DNA of 64,000 nt from Rhyzopertha dominica (Eukaryota > Arthropoda > Insecta > Coleoptera > Bostrichidae). The position numbers were made by a program, and so were the translations under genes. Positions 46,459-58,164 of this stretch are shown here, in pieces (positions within the stretch are counted from its first letter, which is position 1; each line of letters starts with the position of its first letter). The notes beneath the pieces were generated by a model, which was not told the origin of the DNA, ran no database searches, and saw only the letters and a list, made by a program, of their open reading frames with translations. The stretch covers positions 46,397,325 to 46,461,324 of the forward strand of contig QCXZ01000064.1 of assembly GCA_025024175.1 (NCBI GenBank), in the 5' to 3' direction.

Positions 46459-48136
46459 TGGTTGCCTACACCTACACTTAGGTACCTACTTGATATTGCA
46501 CACCAGAAATATTTCTATTTCCAGCAATTTTAATGAAATATTTAGGGAAATAATTCATACTGATACAATTTTGATTAAACAAAATGAAATATCAGTAATC
46601 AGCGGTCAATAAACAACACATGAATAGCTCACTAGAGGTACCTTTGGTTTTTGATCATTTAAAGATTGACAATTTCCAATTGGAAAACAATTGTTTATTT
46701 TTAATTAATGAAAAAGTGTAAGTTTAATTATAATAAGCAAAGTATCACAGGAAAAATATTATACGGTTATAATTTTTGGAAAAGAAAGAGATACCTGGAC
46801 CGAGAATACAGAATTTTAAAACTACAATGGCACATTGTGAGAATAAAAATTATACTCAAATAGGCTATACCTGCTCCCCGCAACATTGTCTTATAATATT
46901 TTTTATTTTGTTAGTTGAAGACACGAGCTTACGTAATTGTTTACATTTTTATGTAACTGTAACTATAATCGATTACATTTATGATAAATGTAATTGTAAC
47001 TGTAATTGTAATCGATTACAAAAATTATGGCAAGTAATTCTAATCGTAATCGATCACATTCTAGAATCATAGTAATTGTAATCGTAATTATAATCGTAAT
47101 TGTAATCGAAATGTAATTGTAAAGTAATTGTGTTTTAAACGATTAATGAGAGTCTTATCTGCGTCCTGCGTGCAATCTGTTTCGACGCGTCTTACTTCTT
47201 GATCAATGTTTTCCCGTCAAATATAGCTTAATCATTCGCGATTTATCCAGAGCCTTGATAATTCAAGTATCAAGTCTCTGGATATAACGGGTAGAATGCG
47301 GTTTTAACGGTTATCGGAATTACTAGCTAGTATGGTATGACTTTAGCTTAAAATCTATTTATCTTACATTATATAATATCAATTATTACTCAATGTTTAG
47401 TTTAAATAGGGCACTTTATTATTGTAAAGTACTTAGTTCATAGAATACAAAAAGAAAGGCAACAGAACTAAGTAGTTCAGCGCATAACTAAACAGTAGCT
47501 ACTTTTGTTTTCTGGTGCATCTAGAACTACAGTGCACGTAGGCAGGTACGGGTGTAAACATATCTATGACAAAATATCATTTCTTAATCTACGCGCACAA
47601 GTAATCGCAATGTAATCGTAATCGTAATCAATTACAAAAATGATGCCAAGTAATTGTAACCGTAATCGATTACAAGAATAAGGGCAAGTAATTGTAATGG
47701 TAATCGATTACAAAAATGATGGCAAGTAATTGTAATCGTAGTCGATTACAAAGATTATGGCAAGTAATTGTTATNGTANTCGATTACTTTTAAGCTGTAA
47801 TCGTTCNAGCTCTGGTTAAAGACAGGTACATGGAATTCTACATAAAGTCGNATTAAAAGGAACTCGAAAATGCAAAANTTTATCATTACTGTACATAAAC
47901 TATATTTTATCTATGCTTTTATGTGTATAATTAATTATATATGAATTGCTGTTTACTTCTCATATATTTTTTACTTTTGTAATAAGACAATTAAACATAC
48001 GGTTCTAGTAACTATCTATTTACAGTGTTTTCACAAATGCGTACAACCTCATATATAATTCAAAAATGACAGGCTACGTTTTTTCCACATATACAGTTAA
48101 TTAAGAAAATGTAATCGACTCTAGCTATTTCAAGTT
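46459..48136. repeat. Duplicated receptor 5' region with minisatellite and eroded exon 1
   Basis: The ends resemble 6880-8300 and 52850-53650. Around 47960-48030 (minus) is a strongly decayed copy of receptor exon 1, with the start codon region deleted. Inside lies the minisatellite described separately. N bases are common near 47780-47880. Confidence 0.55.
46930..47810. repeat. AATCGATTAC-type minisatellite, two blocks
   Basis: Blocks at about 46930-47120 and 47600-47810 are built from TAATCGTAATCGATTAC strings. In the second block a 38 bp unit (caagtaattgtaaycgtaat and then cgattacaaraat...gg) repeats at least four times. Confidence 0.8.
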
Positions 48137-48789
48137 TGTAACACCTAATACCCAATCATGTGATGTGTGTCCCATCTCAATACGGCAGTCAACGCTGTAC
48201 GGGAGTAACAGATCGGCCTACCCTAGTCTGTCAATCTGATAGAAAAAAAATTAAGTTAAATAATTCGTTCTGTCCCTGTTAATGTATTGCATGTTTTTAA
48301 TTACATTAGAGTGTAGTTCTGAGGGGCGCTTTATTGCTCTTCCTCTCCCCCCTCACGTTACATACGGGGTTAAAGTGGCGCCCAAACGCGGGGCCTTCCG
48401 CGGAATTCGAGAACTTATAGTGTGTGCATGAGAAAACTTAGAGGATTGCAGAGAAGCAAACGACGAGTAAAGAAGGTCGCCATTGATACAACGCTGATTT
48501 CCACAAACGGGTCCACCGAGCATCCTTTGTGCCAGCATCAAGAGGCGCATAGTACAGCACACTACATAGCTGGAACCTTTGCACAGCCAACGCCAACGGA
48601 AAGCGCAGAATTTAGCTTGTAGCGCATCTAATGCATGCATACTGCTAAGTCACAAGAGCGAACGGATCAACTTCAAGGGAAGCAACGCTATCCAGGTACG
48701 ACACAACGGGAAGTAACGACACCACGATGCCCTGGATATTCGCTTAGGCCGCTTTCATCCAGGCAAGTGTCGAAAGAAGTAGTCAAAAT

Positions 48790-49560
48790 GACCGAACAAC
48801 TAGTTGCGATCACAACTGAACAGCTACAGCAGCTACTTACTGGCGTAAAGATAGCGCCCACACTCGCCATGCAGCCACGTGGAAATTTTTCGATGTGCCA
48901 GTCGCGGTTTTCGTGTAGCAAGGGTGAGTCAGTAAAGCCTTTATTAGTGCAATAAGTGTATTTAAGGATTGTGTCAACATGACGGACGAATACGCCATTA
49001 AGGGATTACCCATGTTATTAGACGGCGCTGCAGCTACGTGCTGGCAAGCAGCCAAATGCAGAATGGAGACATGGTCTGACGCGCTAAATGGGTTGCAACG
49101 TCTTTCAAGAATTATTCTTTACGGTACAAAAGGACCAGCCGACGGACACCTTCGTCGACAACGCTAGGGCACTATTGTCACATTTACCAAGCCAGCCACC
49201 ACTACATGTTCAGCACCAGTTAGACATGATATACGGATGGCTAAATCAAAAAATAAGAAAAAGGATTGCCCGCGAGGACTTCCAGGACTTCGACAAGCTA
49301 CGAACACTTGCTAGAGCCGTGGAGGACAGTTACAGCGAGGTTAGTAAGAGTGACCCCGCTGTAAATTTTGCCGTAATTTCGGTCATACTCAAGCAGAGCG
49401 TCGTAAATATGAACGCGCTCCGAAATTTCGTGTCGCGTTCCCGAGAAATAGCCAGCAATGGCACTGAACTGTCTCACCGACCGTTACGTCCTATAAGTGC
49501 GGAATTCCGGGTTACGTAACTAGTCAATGTCAACGATGTAAACCCTAGCATTCACGAAAA
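48790..49560 (+). pseudogene. Gypsy gag remnant
   Basis: A first part begins MTEQLVAITTEQLQQLLTGV at 48788. Later pieces contain LLDGAAATCWQ (about 49020) and ILYGTKGPAD, then LPPLHVQHQLDMIYGWLNQK-like sequence in the 49088-49519 segment. At the end the zinc-knuckle area reads SYKCGIPGYVTSQCQRCK-like in a shifted frame. It is a Gag capsid and nucleocapsid remnant with two or more frameshifts. Confidence 0.7.
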
Positions 49561-49581
49561 TGTGACGCCGAAACTTCTCGC

Positions 49582-49974
49582 TTGGAACTTTTGTACAATG
49601 AACTGGAAGAAGACTACTCCTGCGCCGCAGAAAGGCCGTTACTTGAAACATCAGTCGCGAACATTACGGTACTAGAATGTGTAGATACAGGTGCCAAACG
49701 AAGTGTAGCAGAAGAACGTCTCCGTAAACATTTAGAAAATGAGGGGCTTCCCTACAGGACGAATGAGGTGCAGCAAGTGCTGGCCGACGGTGTCGTGCGG
49801 TCCGTACAGACACAAATTTACGACACTAACGTAGATTTCGTAGCCATACCAGCGCATCCTGAAACAAAAACTCTTTTAGGAGTTGATTTTATCGCTAGTG
49901 CAAACATACTTATAGACATTGCGAAAATCCAAACAAGCTGCGTGTGTCAACGCGTTACAGGTGTTACGGGCTGA
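49582..49974 (+). pseudogene. Gypsy protease domain
   Basis: The open stretch contains ITVLECVDTGAKRSVAEERL, with the aspartic protease Asp-Thr-Gly triad intact, a flap-like region, and KTLLGVDFIASANILID, the second conserved LLGxDF patch. It is in frame for 131 codons, then breaks at 49972 before the RT. Confidence 0.8.
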
Positions 49975-50148
49975 TGAAGGCACTTCTGTGTCCAAAGACA
50001 ATCGCAATAGATTAGAGCAGTTACTGACGGAGAATCAGTACGTCTTTTAACCGTGTAAGGATCCCACTCCATATGCTGAACACTGCATAAATTTGCAACT
50101 TGATGAAATAGTGGATGTACCAGCTAAGAAGGAAATTTTACAAGGAGA

Positions 50149-50640
50149 TTGGAGCAGATGGTGGCAGAAGGGATTATTGAAGAATGTGAATCTCCATACG
50201 CTTCACCTGTTGTCTTGGTTCGCAAGGAAAATGCCAATTATAGGGTATGTGTAGATTATAGAAAACTTAATGCAATAACAGTTCCAGATATATATCCACT
50301 ACCCCGCATAGAGAACCTGCTACATTACTAGTCGCAAACATCTTTTTTGTCAACGCTCGATTTACGTTCCTGTTACTGGCAAGTAGCAATGCGCGAATGC
50401 GATCGCTTTCCACGAATGCCGTTTGGATTACGTAATGCTGGTGCCACTTTTCAAAGACGAATGGACAAATTTCGCGCCGGTCTACCCGATGTCGTGCTGC
50501 TCGCATACTTATACGATTTGATAATCATATCGGACTCTTTCGAAAAGCATGTGTCGGACTTACATACACGCTGTGTTTCAGAGACTAAGAAGTTTTCGCT
50601 TGTGCACGAATCGGGACAAGTGCGTATTCTCTAGTAAACG
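50149..50640 (+). pseudogene. Gypsy reverse transcriptase, catalytic pair mutated
   Basis: Landmarks in order are IIEECESPYASPVVLVRK, RVCVDYRKLNAITV and DIYPLPRIENLL, then a stop at 50329, STLDLRSCYWQV, and MPFGLRNAGATFQ. The catalytic motif normally YLDD reads YLYD near 50510, so the first Asp of the pair is Tyr. It stops again at 50632-50634 before HLG-like sequence. Confidence 0.85.
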
Positions 50641-50652
50641 CATCTCGGTCAT

Positions 50653-51372
50653 GTGATCACACCCGAATGCTTGAGCGCAGACCCTGATAAGACGGCCGCG
50701 ATAACTGCCATGAAGGCACCCAAAAATACGAAGCACGTTAGAAGCTTCTTACAGACGTGTTCATGGTTTCGGCGTTTTGTGCCAAATTTCGCCGCAATAT
50801 CTAAGCCGCTCAGCGATCTGACCAAGAAGGACGTGTAATGGGCCTGAGGATCTGATCAACAGGAGGCTTCCGATACCCTGAAAGCAGCTCTTACGACAGC
50901 GCCTATTTTACGTCAAGCTGACCCCTCCTTGCCATTTATATTGAGAACGGACGCCAGTGCCCACGCCTTGGGAGCATGTCTACTCCAGGGGGAGGGAGCC
51001 TACGAGAGGCCTGTTGAGTATGCCAGCCGATTATTAACCTCCGCCGAATGCAACTACTCCACTAAAGAAAGAGAAGCTCTAGCGGTAGCGTATGCGGTAA
51101 AAAAATTTCGTGGCTACATCGTAGGAAGCCAGATACGGGTTGCAACTGACCATCAGCCGCTCCGGTGGTTGATGTCCCTGAAATCTCCAAGTGGTCGTTT
51201 AGCCAGATGGGCACTGGAACTTCAGGTGTTCGATCTGCAGATAGAATATACGCTTGGCCGATGTAACGTGGTGGCTGACACATTCTCGAGACCGCCCTGT
51301 GATGAACTGACCCAAGAACACTGTGATCTTTGTTTGATTTCAGTGCTTTTACCGACCCAGACCGCTAAGTAG
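50653..51372 (+). pseudogene. Gypsy RNase H and connection domain
   Basis: Segment 50653-50838 has VRSFLQTCSWFRRFVPNFA, the connection region. After a stop, 50929-51372 has the RNase H: ILRTDASAHALGACLLQ, YSTKEREALAVAYAVKKF, TDHQPLRWLMSLK and ADTFSRPP. The catalytic D, E and D are visible. It degrades RNA in RNA-DNA hybrids. Confidence 0.82.
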
Positions 51373-51539
51373 TTACGGAAGGAGCCGCTCGAAGATCCAG
51401 AAGTGAAGAAAATCATCGACTAACTCGGGAGCGCGGGGGACGGCGTGGACTATAAGCGCTGGACAGACCGGGGTTTCGTTATGAATCTCGGAGTCCTTTA
51501 GCGTTATAGCCCCGACTTCGACGCAGAAGACCCACTAGT

Positions 51540-52342
51540 TAGACACCACGGTGTCGACAAGACGATGCATTCCATTTCCCGCCGCTACTACTAACCGACG
51601 ATGAATCGTGACGTCATCGCCCATATCAAGCACTGCTTAGCGTGTCAGCGATACAAACCTGACAACAGAAAACCTGCAGGGCTATTACAAACTCCAGCAC
51701 CGTCTCAGCGCTTTGAGACCATATCTATTGACTTGTTCGGGCCGCTTCCAAAAACCACCGACGGTCATCGCTGGATATTCAGAATGGGTAGGATTGTTCG
51801 CAATGCCGTCTTCTACCGCAGTCACCTGTTCCAAAATACTAATAGACGAGATCGTTTTGCGATACGGTACCCCACGCCGTGTGATTTCCGACAACGGGGT
51901 GCAGTTTGCATCTGCCGTTATGCAGCAGGTGGCCCACTGCCTTGGCTTCCACCAGGTGCTGACTCCCGTGTATCATCCAGAAGCCAACCCGGTTGAAAGG
52001 AAGAACCGGGACGTGAAGGTTTGGGGGGCCATTCTTAGTGAGGGTAACCATAAAGGATGGGCAGCGGCATTGCCGTCAATCAGATTTGCCTAGAACACGG
52101 CAAGTTGTAGCTCAACTGGTTTTACGCCAGCCCAACTATGTTTTGGACGAGAACTGCGAACGACAGGTGAAGTACGTCGAGATATTGGATAGTGAAAATG
52201 TCGCCAGCGAAATCACGCCTTACTTACGTATTGTGGAAAGAAACATACGACTGGCTATGAAGCGAAAGGAAAACGCTTTTCTAGTTTTTCTTGTTTTAGT
52301 TGAATCCCGCCCGGGACGGACGCGGGATTCAAAGGGGGAGGC
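51540..52342 (+). pseudogene. Gypsy integrase, frameshifted
   Basis: The HHCC region ends in HIKHCLACQRYKP. The core starts FETISIDLFGPLPKTTDGHR (first Asp). In the next frame (51713-52093) are RVISDNGVQFASAVMQQVA (second Asp) and HPEANPVERKNRDVK (catalytic Glu). A stop after SIRFA and a further frame cover TGFTPAQLCFGRELR. All catalytic residues are visible. A frameshift near 51780 breaks the protein. Confidence 0.85.
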
Positions 52343-52586
52343 TGTAATACCTAGTACCCTATCATGTGATGTGTGTCCCATCTCAATACGGCAGTCAACG
52401 CTGCACGGGAGTAACAGAGATCGGCCTACCCTAGTCTGTCAATCTGACAGAAAAAGGTTTAAGTTAAATAATTTGTTCTGTCCCTGTTAGTGCATTCCAT
52501 GTTTCTCAATTACATTAGAGTGTAGTTCTGACGGGCATTTTATTGCTCCTCATCTTCCCCTCGCGTTACATATGGGGTTAAAAGTT

Positions 52587-53800
52587 TTAATACCGAAACG
52601 GCTTCTTTGACAATATTCATGCTGTCTGATCCTGCTGACCGAAATACTTAATTGGCGTGCCAAGTTAGTCCATGACCGTGAAACCTTTTATTTAACTTAG
52701 AACATTAAATTTCGCTAGAGTTTTGGTGAACTGTGTTGGCTGGCATTTTTTAGAGTTGTGCTACCCCGTAAATGTACATAGAATAAGTAAACGAATGGGG
52801 ACGCTAGATTGACTGCATTGTTACTTGTTCGTTGCACCCACCCGAAATACAACTGATTTCAATGAAATATTTAGGGAAATAATTCATGGATGCAATTGTA
52901 ACAAAATCAAACATCATTAATCAGCAGTTAATAAACAACACATAAATTGCTCACCACCGGTAGCTCTGGGTTTTGATCCTTTAAAGATTTACAGTGTACA
53001 ACTGTTTATTGTAAACTGACTTTTTAATTAACGAAAAAGTGCGAGTTTAATTATATAAGCAAAGTATCAAAGAAAAAATATGTAATTCCGATAGATTTTT
53101 AATCACAAGGAGTGACGGTTATAATTTTTTGAAAATTGACCATATGCAAATTGTTATCACCCTGTCTTAAAGAAAAAGAGATACTACACTAGAGAATTTA
53201 TAAATTACAATGGCATACTGTGAGAAACAAAATTCGAATAGGCTGCACCTGCTCCCGACAACAATGTTTTATAATATTTTTTTATCTTGTCAGTTGAAGA
53301 TAGGTACACGGAATTCTACAGAAAGTCGCATTAGAGGAACTTGAAAATGCAAAACTTTATCATTACTACATATATATAAATTATATTTTATCTACGCGTT
53401 TATGCGTATAATTATATATGAATCGTTGCTTACCGCTCATGGATTTTGAAACCCTTGTAAGACCTCCAAACAAATGGTTCTGATAACGATTATTATTAAA
53501 GTGTTCTATTTACAGTGCTTTTATAAATGCGAACAACCTCATAGATAATTTAAAAATTACAGGCTACGTTTTTTTCCACATATAGACACAATTAATAAAA
53601 GAATGTAATTAGACTTGACTCTAGCTACTGCAAGTTTCAACACCGAGACGGCTTCTTTGACATTATTCATGCCGTCTGATCCGGCGCGCCAAGTTAGTAC
53701 ACGACCTTGAAATTCTTTATTTAACATTGAAGATTCAATTGTGCTAGAGTTGTGATGAACTGTGCTGGCATTTATTAGAGATCCCGTAAAGCTACGAAAA
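52587..53800. repeat. Tandemly duplicated receptor 5' region
   Basis: The DNA right of the Gypsy element (52587-52760) matches 53630-53800, and 52850-53560 matches 46490-48060 and parts of 6940-8250. The region is thus a repeated block of receptor upstream and intron 1 DNA. No new gene is seen. Confidence 0.65.
53434..53493 (-). pseudogene. Broken receptor exon 1 copy
   Basis: It aligns with gene 1 exon 1 (8108-8168) and keeps the GTAAGC donor. The start ATG is ATA (53491-53493), one base is missing and the frame then meets TGA. It is upstream of gene 2 exon 2, so it may be the original first exon of gene 2. If so, gene 2 has no intact start. Confidence 0.6.
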
Positions 53801-53944
53801 GGATTAAACAAAATGCGGCCCGTCCCCGAAAATTTTTTATTTTCTGATGTTATTTCACTCTAATAGACTGAAGGTTGTGCTGATGATTTCGTTAAAATAG
53901 ATTCACGACTAAGGGCATATAATTATTATTATTAAAATTAGATC

Positions 53945-54030
53945 GCTGTGGTAGTTTGTACAGGGTTGCTATTAATGATTCATGCAACGAGGGCGGTGTT
54001 GATTTCTTAATTCTTTTTTGAACTGCTGTC
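53945..54030. repeat. Interspersed repeat, second copy of 30104-30240
   Basis: It shares 'gcaacg(c/a)(a/g)ggcgg(c/t)gttgattt' and the adjoining 'aattctttttt'. It is a MITE fragment. Confidence 0.45.
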
Positions 54031-54252
54031 AAGCTACAATAAGCACAATATACTGTACTGAATGTTGTACTGCGGATCAAGTTATAGCCACGAAATTAAG
54101 TTTCACAAAGATTTTCCGACAATTTGCTCTCAAAGGTAAGTAACAACCCAACAACAATGATTTGCTTGTACGAAGCTACATAACATAACCCCCTTTGTTG
54201 CGGTTACTGACTTTCAAACATGGCGTTATAAATTTAATTATATTCCGCAAAT

Positions 54253-55330
54253 TTGAAAGCCTACGCAGTCCATTTTAAATTTAGCACTTATTTAGTAACT
54301 AGACTGCACTGCCACAGTTTGGCTGTTTACAATTTCTGGGTTAGGAAACTTGTACTAACGGATCTAATTGTTGTTACAAACTACATGGTATTAGTAGTAT
54401 TAAACATTGTAAGTAGGAAAATGTCGATAAAGCTAGTATCGAGAGATTACTTTTGCATAAATTTTGCAAGCTATTATTATTACATCAGTAATGAGTGGAC
54501 TCACAAGCAAAACTGTTGTGGGTATTCAGTTTGGCACATAATAGAATGTGTTCCAGTTTTAACATGTTTCAGACTTATTAAACCGCATTACCGCATACCT
54601 TGCATTTTTACAAACTTCCCTTTATACCAGAAAATGATTCAACTATGTCTACTTACAATATTCCACATCACTGTATTTTCAAGCAAAGTTTCGTCAGTCG
54701 CTTGTAGAATAGTTTTCGACGCATCCATGAAAACTGAAACTGTGCTTTTTGCTTATACTCTTTATACATGCCCTAAGTTACAAATATTTATTCTACGCAT
54801 TTTATTTTTAATCTGGTTATCTCCAGTAACGCAAACTGTAAATATCAAACGTACCGACAAATTGAGGAACATCGTCAATTCCAACGAATTCTATGTAGAT
54901 TTGACGAGCCTTCTCTGTTTCCACGTATCAGTTAAACAGTTACATTTGGGGTAAAAAAAATACCACTAATACTATTACAGGCATTTCTCTACTTAATTTG
55001 TTTAATTCTGTCTGTTTCGATATCTAATTCTGCAGAGTTTTTGTACCAAATTCCAAACCATTATAATTTGATAGAGAATTTAACTCGCGACGATTTGTGT
55101 GTTAGGCCTCTTTTGGAACACTTGCACAGATATTTCTCTTGAAATGGTCGATTTTATTAAACGCGATGTTATCCATCATAGCATGAATATTCTACATATT
55201 AAATTTCTTAGTTCCTATTACTTTATTTGTGAAATTGCTTATACAAAGATTTTGGGCATTAAAACTGGATTGGGATGACCTAGCATCTAAAAACGTCAAG
55301 GTCTAATAACCAACGTGGGAACCAGCCCGG
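54253..55330 (+). pseudogene. BEL/Pao reverse transcriptase fragment
   Basis: The landmarks run across frames in the BEL order: IPHHCIFKQS (about 54660), RIVFDASMKTE and LYTCPKLQIFILRIL (54706-54800), YRQIEEHRQFQRILCRF (about 54855) and LLIQRFWALKLDWDDLA (about 55237-55285). A 233-codon open frame (54253-54954) covers the region but changes frame relative to the RT in both directions, so its openness is fortuitous. No LTRs, protease or integrase were found. Confidence 0.75.
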
Positions 55331-55375
55331 AAAACAACATGTCATCGACAACAACCACGGAAGCCTTCAAACCAA
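55290..55375 (+). repeat. Segment shared with the Copia 3' region
   Basis: It reads 'ataaccaacgtgggaa' and 'catgtcatcgacaacaacc' and matches the minus strand of 42090-42170. It follows immediately after the BEL RT relic. Confidence 0.6.
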
Positions 55376-55679
55376 AACATCTAAAAAGTATCCGAGAACT
55401 GTGGTACATTTTTCAGAGTTGCATTTGCTTAGTGGTATCAAAATTCTTCGATCTTTAAACGAGTTTCTAAGTAGCGAGTTTTGTAGCTTATGGTTGCGTC
55501 ATCTACTGCAAAGTTGTCCTGCCGCAACAAATCCTAAGGTATTTCTTATGATCGCAAATCTAAAGTATCTCCTTCGCCCAAGCTAGCTACCTAAATTTAA
55601 TTTTAATTTAATTTAATTATTTAATTCTATTTTTGCTGTCAAAACCTGGAAATCATAGCTACCTATTAGGGATCGAATC

Positions 55680-57200
55680 GATAATGCCAGGTAATACATA
55701 GAATTTAAATTTGTGATGAAAGCCAAACTCTGACAGAATGGGATATGCAATATTTTTATCGTCCGTTATGGTTTGTCCCAAAGATTTTACAAAAAGATTT
55801 TGTCTGAGGAAGTATCTTTTTAAAAGTCTATTTGCAGGATCTGAGTTCGTTATGCTATTAAAGGCTCCAGAATCGAAAAGTATTTTTAGTCCTAAGCTGG
55901 GTATAGAAATAAAAGTAGTTTAGGGATATCGCAAATTTCATTTAAACCAATGATATATATTGTATGGCAGTGTTGACATTTTTAGGTGAATACATATTAC
56001 TTTCTACTGGACTGTCATATGAAGTGTTTTCGATATTCCTAGCACGGAATCTTGCTCTATGTCGAACAATTCTTCTGATACGANTGTTAGTTTAGATTGT
56101 TGTCTAAGGTGGTTATTAGCTTGCGGTGATCTAAAAGTACTTCTTGTTGAAATTGACATCGGTGTAAATTTGTTTTAAACGGGGGAAAAACTACGACGTA
56201 TTTGGAAATTTTGATAAAAGCTTGGATTACAATTGTGGTTGAAATTTTTAGTCGATTTTGTGCACTAATCGTATTTCTTACAGTGCTTTTGTGATGAGGA
56301 ACATCATAACGTTGGCTCATCGGGAAGTTATTTATGTGTTGGATATAATGTCTATTAATCACGTGTTCCTGTTGTGGTCTTGTATATTGTAGGTTAAAGG
56401 CTTTTTTGCAAAATTGTTTGGTCTCGTCTTAAGTCTGATGAAATTCGTCAACGAAATTTCGGCTTTTTCATTGTCATACTTACGGCATTCTAGACTTTAA
56501 GTCGGAATACTTGGAAGAAGAGAACAGTACGGCTCTAAAATGACGGCTTTAAAGGTTGAAAGAGCTTGTTGAACATACGTATTTTCCTTGCTGATTCTAA
56601 TATCTCTATGAGGTGTTCTTAAGCTAACACGTTCTAGAAGTATTTGTAATTTGTGCTTAATAGTTTCGTTATACAGTTCATGAAACTAAAAGACTAATCA
56701 GATATGCTCACTAGGCGAACATTTTTGCCCGGTTGGCGCATGACGTTACACCGTGACTACGCGTTATATTGTAAAGTGTAAAATATGTAGTCACCTAGGA
56801 TAACAGTTATCAAGTTATAACCCTAGTTACGGATTGATGTCATTCGCCAACGTTGCCGGTCTGCTCGTGAGCATGTTTGATTAGTCTTAGTATAATGGTA
56901 CTGTTCATACAACTGATTGTGAGTTTGGAAGCAAGTAGATAGGTCGTGAGAGAGCAGTTTCTCAGATCGCGGGTCATCAAATCTTTGTAATAACTCTTCT
57001 GACCATCGATTGCAATTAGAAGAATTCAACAAGTCCCTTGCTTCTTCTGTTAATTTCGATTTTACTTGCTCAAAAAACAGATCTTTATACGTTTCTACTT
57101 GTTTTACAAAGTATGATGGGTTTTGATCCGCCGGAGTATTCCGGGAAAATGTCCTTAGTCATGTTCGTTTCTATTTGACTTACAGTTGCCATTATTAAAT
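55680..57200 (-). pseudogene. Second Gypsy-like gag-protease relic
   Basis: On the minus strand, 57130-56823 reads NPSYFVKQVETYKDLF, KSKLTEEARDLLNSS, WSEELLQRFDDPRSEKLLSH, the pattern of Gypsy Gag capsids (KL.G.A, F.D.R...L). Further down, 55920-55700 reads KILFDSGAFNSITN, an aspartic protease active site (Asp-Ser-Gly), and YPILSEFGFHHKFKFYVLPG. The nucleocapsid region between them is broken, and the reverse transcriptase is missing. No LTRs were seen. Confidence 0.65.
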
Positions 57201-57856
57201 TTAACTTCAGAGTGTCTTCTAGTTCACTGTCTGAACTATTCGAATTAGTTTTAGTTTAAATATAATGGTAGACATTTCTCTTTTATTAGCCATAAAACTA
57301 TGGCCACTGCATGTGATCAACAACGACTTAATTTACCAAAAGGGGTCGTAGAAGAAATTTTGCATTTGATGCAGTTGGTTTGGCATCTTCAATACCTGTA
57401 AACGTGTATTCAAATTTATGAAAAAAACTATGTCGTCGGTTATCCAAAACCCATAGTGATTTACATGAGTTAAAATATCCTAAAAATGGAAACGGAGTGA
57501 ATAACTGAAATAGTAGGTTTTGTAGTTCATTGAAACTCCACTTATGCTCCAGCAGGTATACATTGCAGATTATCAGCCGGACCGAGGATACGATCGAACG
57601 GAAACTGCAACTGCTCCGTAAAAACCACATCTGCCTTTATTATTATAGGTACTCTCCTTTTTGCTCGTACGTTCGGTTGTTCTCGGAAAATATAACCTCT
57701 GAAAGAGTAAGGTTGTTCTGGTTTCAATTAGAGAAAAATTAAGCTGTCTTTTACCAATAGTTTTTTGTAGTCAGTCTTTTACCTAATGGTAATTAAAAAC
57801 GAGACAAGCTGTTATAAAGCAAAAATCAACAAATAATCACCCAGAAGTTTATAATA
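57201..57856. other. Unassigned DNA, possibly retroelement 5' part
   Basis: Minus-strand frames at 57328-57630 are open for 100 codons without a motif I recognise. It may be untranslated DNA of the relic next to it. Confidence 0.3.
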
Positions 57857-58060
57857 TACAGGGTCAGTCACCTACGACTTCCTAGGCTCGTATTTTCTTT
57901 ACTTTTTTTATACAACCTAAGTGATGCGTTTGTGAAATTGAAGGTTATTAAATTTTTTTAAGTGACAGTAGGTATCCAAAAAATATTTACAAATGGTTGT
58001 ACTTCACAAGTAAAGTTAATTTGTGTACATATTTTTCGGACAAAACACAAACTAATAATT
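57857..58060. repeat. Single arm related to the fold-back at 12922-13975
   Basis: It starts TACAGGGTC and continues 'taggctcgtattttcttta' and 'ccaaaaaatatttacaaa', like the outer part of the fold-back arms. The second arm is missing here. Confidence 0.65.
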
Positions 58061-58164
58061 GGTCTTCATAAGCTTTCCTTTTGGCTTTGCTTTCTTAGGT
58101 AACAGAAACGCCGGGTGATTAAGACATGATTGTGAAGTATACTGGTTACTATAGTCGTACTGGC

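Larger units (their letters stand above)
48137..52581 (+). mobile_element. Gypsy-type LTR retrotransposon, structurally complete
   Basis: The left LTR 48137-48373 and right LTR 52343-52581 are near identical, start TGTAA(C/T)ACC and end GGGGTTAA. A 5 bp target duplication AAGTT flanks it (48132-48136 and 52582-52586). The primer site TGGCGCCCAAACGCGGGGCC lies at 48376-48395, and a purine tract AAAGGGGGAGG precedes the right LTR at 52331. Coding order is gag, protease, RT, RNase H, integrase, typical of Gypsy. Several stops and frameshifts make it non-autonomous. The flanks reconstruct a sequence like 53620-53660, an empty-site relative. Confidence 0.92.

Noticed and set aside
54253..54954. 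233-codon plus-strand open frame as a host gene
   Set aside because: BEL reverse transcriptase motifs run through it and through neighbouring frames, so it is a decayed retroelement with a chance open frame.
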